Below are positions 21,928 to 31,215 of a stretch of DNA of 64,000 nt, piece after piece. Source of the DNA: Corallium rubrum (Eukaryota; Cnidaria; Anthozoa; Scleralcyonacea; Coralliidae); the NCBI GenBank assembly GCA_964035015.1, contig CAXIUP010000007.1, forward strand, positions 27,501 through 91,500. The letters run 5' to 3'. The first letter of the stretch is position 1; the number at the start of each line of letters is the position of its first letter. Position numbers and translations under genes: made by a program. The notes below the pieces were generated by a model, which was not told the DNA's origin, ran no database searches, and saw only the letters and a list, made by a program, of their open reading frames with translations.

Positions 21928-22704
21928 TTTCAGTTTCAAAATGGCGGCATAAAGACCGAACTGTTGATACAGGTATTTAAAATTGCATGTTTTAGACAAG
22001 AAACTCATCGTTACTCGTTGGGTGTTTTATAGTCCGGTAAACGAAGAGATTTCCATCGTCCATCTATTTTCCCGTCGTTAAAACAAGAAAGCCGGACGAC
22101 AAACCACCAGACGGTACAGACTCGGACAGTAGAAGACCATCAAATTCCGTCAGTCAGAAGCCTTTCGTCTTTTAATATGATGACTTTATCGAGTTATAAC
22201 GACACTTGGAAGAGGTTAATTGATAAGACACTCTAAGGAGAACCCGGCTACGCCTGGTCCTTCAAAATCACAAGTGCCCGATTCGTAAATGGTCGCCAAA
22301 ACATCACTTTAATTTTGTAAATGTGACGTCATCGGTAACAAACTCAGATCCAAAGGTCGGCGTTAGCTTAGTGTGTGCCACTAACCTAAGGTCAGTAAAC
22401 ACAAAAATCAACCAAGATGGCGGACTTGTGACGTTACATTTGACATTTTCAAATTAAAGACATTTTCGTATCATTTTGGATTTGACAAGATTCTCAAAAT
22501 TTTATCTCAGGGTTTACACTTGCGATTAGTTTATAAAGGGGAAGAGAGGGAAAGGGGGGGGGGGGGGGGGGGGGCACGAAAGTTTTAAGAAATTTAAGGC
22601 AGGTGTCCTACAACATTTGGCCATAATCGTAGCTTTAATTATTGACCGAATGGCCATACACCATAATATATACACACATACAGTACCGCTCAGAAATAAC
22701 CTAA

Positions 22705-22890
22705 CACTGCGGTTGCGGTTAACTGGCGGTTAGTTTGCGGTGCGGTTGCGGTTAACTGGCGGTTAGTTGGCGGTGCGGTTGCGGTTAACTGGCGGTTAAC
22801 TGGCGGTTAACTGGCGGTTAACTGGCGGTTAGTTGGCGGTGCGGTTGCGGTGAGGTTGTTGTCGCTACGTGAACCGCAAGAGGGAAACCG
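22705..22890 (+). repeat. GC-rich minisatellite, left end of Tc1 element
   Basis: Degenerate tandem blocks of GGTTAACTGGCGG and TTGGCGGTGCGGTTGC; GTTAAC and CCGCGG-like palindromes give it strong fold-back potential. Confidence 0.9.
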
Positions 22891-23100
22891 CGGTTAACCG
22901 AACACCACGAGTACCGACTTATTCCGACTGCACATGTAGCAATCTATTATTGCTAGCTAGGATAATCTATATATTAACGAACAATGCAACTAAGTAAAAC
23001 GGCTTACGCAGACACACAAGGCTGTAGCGCTTTTTACGTAAACAACAAGGAAAGTTTTCAGTGCATGTCAGGTGATGAAAGCTGGACTAAACTTGAATAT

Positions 23101-23199
23101 TAACTCATTCCTGTCCGAGGGTTTCCCCAGAGGTGAATAAAATCGTCTGGCGTTAGCCAGAATAACATACTAAAGACCGATTCGGATGGGAAAGAGTTA
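23101..23199. repeat. ~100-bp MITE, copy 2 (inverted relative to copy 1)
   Basis: Reads TA|ACTCATTCC at the left and GAAAGAGT|TA at the right, consistent with a TA target, and matches 20424-20524 in reverse complement. Confidence 0.8.
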
Positions 23200-23688
23200 A
23201 AAAGTCCGTCGTTGTTAGTTGTTGACTTATTCGACAATTTGTATAACATTTCCGAAATTGTATAACATTCACGGCCAAGAATGGCAAGATTATTCGTCGA
23301 TCAAATTAAATTTCACGTTTCACGAGCTAGCTACTATCGACTATAATCAACGCCAACGGGTAATTTAATCAAAAGACAAAAGCCATGACCAGCCGACAAC
23401 TTCAGAAAGTATAATTTTTATTTTATGTATATGTTTAAAAACATATCCTATATATACTCCCATCTAATCAATTACCTTTTATTCTGAAGATGGTACATTT
23501 TCTTTAAACTTTTCTGTATTTATATCTTGAATTTATTATGGGTTTCCATATCAAAATACTGAGCTGGGCTCTTATATTCATTTTGAGATTGTGCCGGAAA
23601 ATTGATAGCGCCAAGCTATCTAATCATTGTCTCATGCAAGTAAAGCGAATATAGAAACGGAAAGATTAATGTTACCGAAACGACGAAC

Positions 23689-23890
23689 TTTCAATACTTA
23701 ACAGAACCTAGTCTGATTCAAAGCGGAAAACGAAATCTACAGATTGAGCGACTTAATTTAAATTCAATCACGGCCGTTCGTTAGTTTATACTAACGAACT
23801 TACGGCCGTGATTGAATTTAAATTAAGTCGCTCAATCTGTAGATTTCGTTTTCCGCTTTGAATCAGACTAGGTTCTGTTAAGTATTGAAA
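23689..23890. repeat. Near-perfect ~200-bp palindrome
   Basis: The arms 23689-23777 and 23802-23890 appear perfect inverted copies over nearly 90 bp (for example GATTCAAAGCGGAAAACG with CGTTTTCCGCTTTGAATC). The centre pairs too (TTCGTTAG with CTAACGAA), apart from three extra bases on the right arm. Confidence 0.95.
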
Positions 23891-24480
23891 CCGCAGCTTT
23901 CTTTTAAACTTTAATCATTTGAGAGACTGAAAGACTGAGAATGTCAACGACAATGCATCTTTCAGACGAGAAACATCAGTATGAATAAATTTTCCACGCC
24001 AGTTAAGTTTTCTTTCTAACCTTTTGCTCAAAACTCAAAAGACTAAATAATGTCGGGCCTTGTGCTGGTTGTCGAAAAGATTTGACAAGCACTAAGTTCA
24101 AAATAAACCGTATTTCGCACGCGTTTAATTTATGTCAATGTCGGATCAATAGCCATCGAACCTAAAGATCCGGTGTCGGAACTATAACCACGGCGTATTT
24201 TTTACCAGTAAGTTCATTAACTTGAGGCGAGATCAATTTTTTTGGACTTTCAGTTCTCTTACTTCAGAAGGTGTCAAAAAGGGTTTATCTGTAAAAGGTA
24301 CCTGTGGCAACGATAAATACAGAGGAAAAGGTCTGAGCACGGGCCACGGTAAAGGCCAGCCAATTGCAAGTGATGCATGTATTTATTCACTGTTCAAATA
24401 CTTATCCTGCCTGCAGCCTCGCCGAATTTCGAATTACCCTCATGGGAATTGCCACCTGACGTGTCTGAGAGCTTAGTTCA

Positions 24481-24750
24481 TCATTTAGGATGAAAGGTTA
24501 GTTCATCATTTTCCGTCATCTTGCCATCGATAAATTGTATCTGCTCTTCACTGAGTATTCGCTTTCTACCACTACGCGGCGCATCATCGAGACTACCACT
24601 CTGGCGATAGCGAGAGAGAAACAGACTCACAGCTGAGCGGGATGTTTTTATCCCTTCCTCTCCGAATAACTGAGTAATCTTCGTAACTGAAACGTTAGAG
24701 GAACACAAGGCAACAACTCGTTCTCTAGCGTAGCGAGATAGCTTTCCCAT
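24481..24750 (-). pseudogene. Tc1-like transposase, N-terminal HTH remnant (89 aa)
   Basis: The frame begins MGKLSRYARERVVALCSSNV and shows a paired-type helix-turn-helix (VTKITQLFGEEGIKTSRSAV) followed by an arginine-rich linker (APRSGRKR) where Tc1 transposases have their GRPR-like hook. It stops after NDELTFHPK. Tc1 transposases are about 340 aa; the DDE/D domain is absent downstream. The reading frame itself is intact and could still give a DNA-binding peptide, but no catalytic activity. Confidence 0.8.
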
Positions 24751-24889
24751 TTCAAATTAGACAGTGTCAGCACAACAGAGTGAACAGACTTGCCTTGCCT
24801 TCGAAAAATTGAGGACGCAAAACTTCGGAAATATGCGACTTTTTCTCGGTGTTACGAGAAGGTACGAACCTTGCGGCTTGGGCCGCAGC

Positions 24890-25075
24890 GGCTGCGGTTC
24901 GGTTAGGTTCGGTTACGGTTCAACCGCCGATGGACCGCCGATGGACCGCGGATGAACCGCCGATGACCCGCCGATGACCCGCCGATGACCCGCCGATGAC
25001 CCGCCGATGACCTGCGGTCGATCAGCGGTTGACCCGAGGATCGACCGCCGATCGACCGCCGATCGACCGCGGTTT
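24890..25075 (+). repeat. GC-rich minisatellite, right end of Tc1 element
   Basis: Tandem GACCCGCCGAT and GACCGCCGATC units, about 10-13 bp each, more than ten copies. Confidence 0.92.
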
Positions 25076-25112
25076 TTGTTAGGTTACTTCTGAGCGGTAC
25101 TGTATACTGTAC

Positions 25113-25328
25113 CTCACTATCGGTCTGATTTTCAGTTTCAATTCTGTATCGTTCGCCTTTCATAAAACCATCCAATTTAGGTGTATTATTATCTTCCTTT
25201 AACTCAAACTTGACTGTCACATCTTCGTAATTCGCGTTGACTGTCACATCTTCGTAATTCGCGTTGAAGCAAACAAAATGATTCCCGCCACCAAGTTCCT
25301 TCCTGGACATAGCCTCTTTATAGGCAAT
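25113..25328 (-). CDS. KH-domain gene, internal exon with a 9-residue duplication
   Basis: The acceptor is ATTTGTAG before 25328 and the donor is GAG|GTACAG after 25113; both ends are phase 0, 72 codons. The peptide starts IAYKEAMSRKELGGGNHFVC and ends GERYRIETENQTDSE. A perfect 27-bp tandem duplication (25212-25238 and 25239-25265) repeats NANYEDVTV in frame. A Tc1-type element ends 8 bp inside the downstream intron. No domain is recognised. Confidence 0.8.
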
Positions 25329-25465
25329 CTACAAATCATATATAGGCTTAGAACTCTTTAATTTACAACCAAGAAAGAATACAAAGTACTATAAAAAGCA
25401 AACTGTAGATAAGTATAAAGTTAGCTGCATGTATACGTTGTTGGATGCATGGAGCTCGATTACAG

Positions 25466-25703
25466 CATAGTTAATAGAAAATATACATGGTTTGGAAGCT
25501 CAACAAAAGTCACTCTGTATAATGAAGGAATCATCCAATAGCAACGTTTGGGTTCAATCACTCAACCGTGCTGTTTAAATATTAATAAACCTAAAACAAA
25601 GGATTTGAACTTTCATGTACAAAAGACATGAATCGTTGCTTGATTGTTATCCGCTTTGAAGTTTGCCGGGTTTCCAAACCATGTATATTTTCTATTAACT
25701 ATG
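25466..25703 (+). mobile_element. CATAGT MITE subfamily 2, copy a (chimeric flanks)
   Basis: Termini CATAGTTAATAGAAAATATA and TATATTTTCTATTAACTATG. Left flank ATTACAG and right flank GTATCAT do not match each other, but each is the reverse complement of a flank of copy b (see 25731). Confidence 0.93.
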
Positions 25704-25730
25704 GTATCATGTATGAACACTCCCTGTAAT

Positions 25731-26204
25731 CATAGTTAATAGAAAATATACATGGTTTAGAAACCCGGCAAACTTCAAAGCGGATAACAATCAAGCTATG
25801 ATTCATGTTGAAAGGTACATGAAAGTGCCAAATCCTTTGTTTTAGGTTTATTAATATTTAAACAGTACGGTTGAGTGATTGAACCCAAAGGTTGCTATGG
25901 ATCGTTTTCACTCACGTGATTGGTAGTCCCATGGGGATGGTGAAATAATACGAAATATTTGAATAAGAATAGAGCTAAATTCCAATGGTATACCAATATG
26001 GCCGTCATTTCATTGTTTTTGTACACCAATATGGCCGCCGTGACGTCAGATGAAAACGATCTATTGGATGATTGGTTTATCATACAGAAACCACAATATG
26101 TTCAGTAACCGTGAAAGTGCAAAAATTTCCATAAACCTGAACAAAAACATAAAACAATGACTTTTGTTGAGCTTCCAAATCACGTATATTTTCTATTAAC
26201 TATG
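25731..26204 (-). mobile_element. CATAGT MITE subfamily 2, copy b (inverted, with nested insertion)
   Basis: The same termini as copy a but the interior is in opposite orientation, and a TA-type MITE is inserted at 25900-26061. Left flank CTGTAAT and right flank ATGATAC are the reverse complements of copy a's left (ATTACAG) and right (GTATCAT) flanks. Confidence 0.93.
25900..26061 (+). mobile_element. GATCGTTTTC MITE, copy 1 (nested)
   Basis: Ends GATCGTTTTCACTCACGTGA and ACGTCAGATGAAAACGATC. It is flanked by TAT on both sides; other CATAGT copies read GTTGCTATTGG at this spot, giving the empty site. The interior carries ACCAATATGGCCGCC-type phrases and TGACGTCA. Confidence 0.9.
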
Positions 26205-26399
26205 ATGATACCGGAACGGGTTTCATTGCGGAATAAACTCATAGCACTGATTCTGTTGAATTCTTTGTGTCTGTTTACATCATATCATGATTCCGGAATA
26301 AAATGTAGTTTATTACCGAATGAGTTTATGCTGCGGATTGTCGTTCCAGAATGGAATTTTACTCTGCCATTTCTGGTATATATCAGCTCCGGTATCATG
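26205..26399. repeat. Fold-back repeat ATGATACCGG
   Basis: ATGATACCGGAAC at the left faces CTCCGGTATCAT at the right, and GCGGAATAAACTCAT faces ATGAGTTTAT. The MITE pair at 25466-26204 lies at its left edge. Confidence 0.7.
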
Positions 26400-26770
26400 T
26401 AAAAGCGATACGAGATGCCATTTGCAGGGAGAGACTATTTTAACCAATCAACATGAAGCGGACTGAGTGTTCAACTCAAATCTCGCATGTTGTTTCTTCT
26501 TGTTGTGTTTACATGAAGAAGATTGAATGTTTTCGATCTGATCGAAACGAATGGCTGTAATCAATCCACTGACTTCAGATTCAAGCAAGGATCAACTTGA
26601 ATGTCCCCAATCTGACCCATGTAAACACGGTTTGACTTGAAAATGACTTGATACGCATTTAGCGTATCGTGCTAAATACCAGACATTGAGGGAAGCACAG
26701 AGAATAGTGTTCCAAAACTGAAAGCAATGTTCCAAGCAGGTCCGACTCTCCATGTAAACATGTGCCCGGA
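26400..26770. other. KH-gene intron, no gene seen
   Basis: Non-coding sequence between two MITEs. Confidence 0.4.
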
Positions 26771-27079
26771 CATAGTTAATAGAAAATATACATGGTTTGG
26801 AAGCTCAACAAAAGTCATTGTTTTACGTTTTTGTTCAGGTTTATAAAAATTTTTGCACTTTCACGGTTACTGAACATATTGTGTTTTCTGTATAATGAAG
26901 CAATCAACCAATAGCAACGTTTGGGTTCAATCACTCAACCGTACTGTTTAAATATTAATAAACCTAAAATAAAGGATTTGGCACCTTCATGCACCTTTCA
27001 ACATGAATCGTTAGCTTGATTGTTATGCGCTTTGAAGTTTGCCGGGTTTCCAAACCATGCATATTTTCTATTAACTATG
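26771..27079 (+). mobile_element. CATAGT MITE subfamily 2, copy c (309 bp)
   Basis: Perfect 7-bp target duplication GCCCGGA at 26764-26770 and 27080-27086. Same termini as copies a and b; the interior shares CAATCACTCAACCGTACT and TAAATATTAATAAACC with subfamily 1. Confidence 0.95.
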
Positions 27080-27086
27080 GCCCGGA

Positions 27087-27829
27087 TTCACTTCGACACT
27101 TCACTCACGTTTTTCGATCCGATTGGACTGTCAATCCGCTTCATGTAAACCGAGGGCCTTACACTTGAAATTAAAGACTTAGAGTTTACGGTTTTGGGCA
27201 TTTAGTACCAGAATCGATTTCCTATAGAAATACAATATTACATTCAAGAATGAAACCGGTTCCTGGTATCAAGTGACAAACATAATTTTCATATCATATG
27301 CCCTATAACGGTAAGCCAGTAAATTTTTCTGAAATTAAGTAATTTTCATGTAATATAAATTTTGAGTGTTTTAACAGGGGATTCAAACACGAAAAACATG
27401 ATGAAAGCATGAGGCCAAAGGCCGAGTTTTTGGATACGATAAACGAGTGATATGGCAACTCTATCGAGCGATTTCAATTGGAAAATGCAATTAAAATAAA
27501 CCCTCATGAGATTTTATTCATGAGTGTCTGTAAAATGTATTCGTATACAGCAATTTGTTTATTTTGCATAGATAATTGAGATCTTAAGAATAAGATGAAC
27601 CCGGTTTTCATCTAATATCTTGGGTTTTACTGGAGTATCCAACTTCAACAGGTCATTGAATGAACTATATTATAATTGTTTTAGCTATTTACATATCTTA
27701 AATACATTAATAATTCATGAGAATTATTAATGTCTTTGAGATATAAAAAAAGCTAAAACATGTCATGTGTTCAGTAAGCTATTCATAGTTCAATAAAGGT
27801 ATAATAGTATACTATTTCTTAAAACTTAC
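27087..27829. other. KH-gene intron, no gene seen
   Basis: AT-rich; an inverted phrase ATTAATAATTCATGAG / TCATGAGAATTATTAATG is near 27708. No coding signal. Confidence 0.4.
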
Positions 27830-28060
27830 TATTTGTTCTCTTATTAAAGATCTTGCTCTTTCACAGTCTTGCTGGGATCCAGTAATTATAAAATTTGCAA
27901 ATTCACCTTCATCATCTTTGGAAGATAACAAACGGATTCTTGTGTTTGACTTTGTTTCTAAACGTTTCCTATTGTCACCATTGATTCCCTGTATTAAACC
28001 TATGTATTTCTTTTCAACGGGGACTTTCAGTTTTGTAGATTTGCTCATGTTCTTTTCTTC
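27830..28060 (-). CDS. KH-domain gene, exon encoding KH domain 2
   Basis: The acceptor is GTTGCAG before 28060 and the donor is ATA|GTAAGT after 27830; both phase 0, 77 codons. The peptide shows the KH fold signature: a first strand (KLKVPVEKKYIGLI), the GxxG loop as GING within QGINGDNRKRLE, a variable strand (TRIRLLSSKDDEGEF), then FIITGSQQDCERARSLI with the terminal helix. KH domains bind single-stranded RNA or DNA. The exon is symmetric and ends with almost the same residues as the exon at 37088 (ARSLIR), which points to an exon duplication. Confidence 0.87.
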
Positions 28061-28138
28061 CTGCAACGTAAAAAACCTTATAGTTGGGTTATATGAGGTG
28101 ATTGCAAAGAAGCGAGCATAAAACATCGTCTAAGTATA

Positions 28139-28297
28139 GATCGTTTTCATCTGACGTCACGGCGGCCATATTGGTGCACCAAAACAATGGAATGGCGGCC
28201 CTATTGGTGCACCATCTCTATCCTATAGGAATTTAGCTCTATTTCGTATTGTTTCACCGCCCCAATGGGGCCACCGATCACGTGAGTGAAAACGATC
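28139..28297 (-). mobile_element. GATCGTTTTC MITE, copy 2
   Basis: Flanked by TATA at 28135-28138 and 28298-28301. Ends GATCGTTTTCATCTGACGTC and CACGTGAGTGAAAACGATC; inverted relative to the nested copy at 25900. Confidence 0.92.
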
Positions 28298-28622
28298 TAT
28301 AGGTTAGTTACCGAACCCGAGGTAACTTCGTCAGTTATTTACCGAGGCGCGTAGCGCCGAGGGAAGTATATAGGCTTAATGACAAGGTTTGAGGTAATGA
28401 ACAAGTAATTTAGTTTAACTTTTACAACGTTTTGTCTTTATCTGTATATTTCCCAGGGCTTTATACAGATAAAGACCGTCCATTTATAATGGGATTCAAT
28501 TCAATTCAATTCACTTTGTATGGGAGATAAAGACCTATGAATAACAAAGCAAACCGCGTGAAATTTGAACTAATAGTTTATTCATGCGTCGAACTACGTC
28601 AATTCAATCTCATCCCGGGTTA

Positions 28623-29441
28623 CTGGGCCTGCCCGGTACCTGCCTCCTCCGCAGGCCCTCATTACATCATGGACAGGTCACACTTTTGAGAGGGCCTGCA
28701 AGAGCCTGAAAAACAAAATGGAGACCGATCCCATTATGCACAGCGAGACTAGGCCCTAGAGGCGACAGTTTTGAGAGGGCCTGCAAAATATTTCCGACCG
28801 CGGTTCGACAAACATACATCCAAGTTCTGTTAACACTGTGACTCACCAGGAAATTCGGTCTAAACTTTCTTACAGATCATGACAATGAAGAAACCAGTAT
28901 GTTTTTAGAATTACCGACCTTCTGCCGATAACATTTTTAGCGACAAAAAGGAATTGAAGGAAAAAATATCGGCCGAACAAAAGCAAACTCGACGGTCAGG
29001 AAAGTTCAGGTTTTTCTTATTGTTTTTTTATTTATTTAGCTATCGAAGACTGTCAACAGACCAAGAGTTAATGAGATTGTTAAATTGTACGCTATCGATG
29101 TAACGTATACGTAATTCAAGTTACAGTTGTTGTGCAAACCGAAAAAGTATAAACCCAAGCGGATAGACTAAAGTGCATTTTCGTTGATTATTCTGGCCGA
29201 AAGTTCACAAAGTTGAACCGTAATTGCTTTTTTTAACAATCCTTCATTTTAAAGCTGGGATTCGTATGTCATAAGCCTTCAATGGCCTTCAGAATCTTTG
29301 GATATAGCCATGGCTATTAATAATGGTAGTTAATTATGCAAATTTATTCCGTGCTAATCAGGATCTTAATTGAAGGTCCGAAATCTGGCGTGTGTGACCT
29401 GTCCATGATGCAACGAGGGCCTGCGGAGGAGGCAGGCCCAG
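28623..29441. mobile_element. TA-flanked element with ~60-bp inverted ends
   Basis: Termini CTGGGCCTGCC and GGCAGGCCCAG are bordered by TA at 28621-28622 and 29442-29443. The inverted ends continue through CTCCTCCGCAGGCCCTC and GACAGGTCACAC. The phrase TTTTGAGAGGGCCTGCAA is repeated inside at 28686 and 28770. No ORF. Confidence 0.85.
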
Positions 29442-29449
29442 TACATATA

Positions 29450-30430
29450 ATGACCCCCTTAACCTTGCTTTGAATCAGCCATTGTAAGCTTCACTCGCGA
29501 TGTTAACTCCCATATCACACTCGTGACAATTTTTAAATTAACCTATACTTAACCAGATCAGTATTTTGCTTTCATTTAACGAAATGGAGCCAGCTCTACT
29601 TAAATTAAAAGAGAACAACGAAGAAAAGGATACAAACAGCCGGTTTAATATATCTTGAAGCGAAACCAGAGAACCTGAAGAAACCAAACGCCGTATGGTA
29701 ACAAAACCTCGATCTGAATTGCAGTGTTTGTGGTCACTCAGTGGTCTCAAAATCATTTTAAAGTTTATAACGGTAGGGGATTTGTATTTTGTCCTTATGT
29801 CCTAAAATAATATTATACAGCTTCACGTTTTCGTGCTTTCCCTTTGCTCGTCCAAACCATAAGTCAGCTTAACTAAAGCTAACTTAATCACGCTTATATT
29901 TATAACCGTGGTGGACGTGGGCTTGGTCGGTTTTCTTGGCCGTGATTCCAAATTTTCGACTGAAACGTTGTCTGTTTAATACTTCTTTCTGGAATCCGAT
30001 TCTACTGAATTGTTTTTTATCTTGTTTTAATCAAAACAACCAATTTTAATTTTTATACATGTATAATTAGCCAGTCTGCTCATCTTGTCTGTATAAATGT
30101 ATGTATGTAAATATAAATTTATTTATTGCCAAAATAAAGCTGTTAAAACTAAAACTATTATAAATGTAATTTTTGAGCTGTCAACTTTTAATTCTGCCTT
30201 TGCAAAATGTACATGCATAGAGAAGCCATTTAAAGGCTTGCAAGAAATAATCCCTTTTGAAACCTCCTAAAAACAATATATTTTTACAACCAGAATTTAA
30301 TAATGAAATCTAAGTTTGGCTTTGATATGTTCAACTTTCATTAAATGATTTAAATCAGTTTTGTCATCCTATCGACCTATCCATAAATTCTATAATTTAA
30401 TATCCCAAGGATTTAATATCATTTGTTTTT
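29450..30430. other. KH-gene intron, no gene seen
   Basis: AT-rich, with no element or exon that I can support. Confidence 0.4.
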
Positions 30431-30439
30431 ATAATTGTT

Positions 30440-30493
30440 TGTTTTTATATTGGCTGTATAATCAGGAGTGCTTGTTTTAATCAGGCGGTGGTT

Positions 30494-30548
<55 letters not shown>

Positions 30549-30630
30549 GGGTGTGTGTGTGTGTGTGTGTGTTTCAAAAAAGCATGTAAAAGCGGGCGAG
30601 GGGTTGTTGCGTTCATGTATTTCTAGTTAA
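30440..30630 (+). repeat. Dispersed repeat with (TG)n, partner of 7560-7690
   Basis: Contains (TG)n at 30497-30572 interrupted by one CGGG, followed by AGCATGTAAAAGCGGGCGAG and GTTGTTGCGTTCATG, the reverse complement of 7575-7620. Confidence 0.8.
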
Positions 30631-30639
30631 TTTATTAAA

Positions 30640-31030
30640 TCTTCGCTGTAATCACGAAAAACACGCACAACGTTTTGATGTTGTATTTCAGTTCCTTTCA
30701 GCACTATTCACACAGTCAAGTAAACGAACACGTATCGAAACGAGTTCAACAGTTTTTCAGCCCGGTTTGCAGGATGAAAACGATCACATGGAATCACATC
30801 GGTTAACCGGGCTAGCCCGCTTGCGACAACCGGGATCTGGGCAAGCTTGCCATGTAATCAAAATGCCAAAAAAACAACATGCGTTTTATATAACTTGGGC
30901 CAGCCCGGGGCCAGCTCGCCCCCTAAATCACATTTCTGATAAAAGATAAAGTGCGCTGTTTCAGTGAATGTTCATTGTGAAAGAAATCCATTTGTATGCA
31001 TAGCGTGATGAGACAGAGTAGTTATCTGAG
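30640..31030. other. Repeat-like CCCGG-rich stretch
   Basis: Phrases GCCCGGTTTGCAGG, GTTAACCGGGCTAGCCCGC and GGCCAGCCCGGGGCC have the look of a decayed fold-back element. No gene. Confidence 0.4.
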
Positions 31031-31032
31031 TA

Positions 31033-31126
<94 letters not shown>

Positions 31127-31130
31127 TTTT
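31033..31130. repeat. Compound (TA)n(CA)n(TA)n microsatellite
   Basis: Three consecutive dinucleotide blocks abutting the left end of the Penelope-like element. Confidence 0.97.
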
Positions 31131-31146
31131 TCGCTTACCTCAAAAG

Positions 31147-31189
31147 TCTGCTACAGGCTGTTTCATCTAAAAAAGAATCTTCAGGCAGA
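31147..31189 (-). ncRNA. Hammerhead-like motif, sense strand of the PLE 3' repeat
   Basis: Same core as the copy at 32967-33009, read on the minus strand, that is in the sense of the PLE ORF: stem I TCTGC/GCAGA, core CTGAAGA, GAAA, and a very short stem III with loop GCC. Confidence 0.5.
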
Positions 31190-31215
31190 TGACAATTTTC
31201 GAAAACAGGGGGTGC

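Larger units (their letters stand above)
22681..25102. mobile_element. Tc1/mariner-type element with minisatellite ends
   Basis: The termini CAGTACCGCTCAGAAATAAC and its inverted partner GTTACTTCTGAGCGGTACTG are flanked by TA at 22679-22680 and 25103-25104. Inside each end lies a GC-rich minisatellite. The only transposase remnant is an N-terminal DNA-binding frame at 24481-24750; no DDE catalytic domain is visible, so the copy is internally deleted and non-autonomous. It also harbours a MITE (23101) and a ~200-bp palindrome (23689). A 248-bp relative lies at 57951-58198. Confidence 0.85.
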
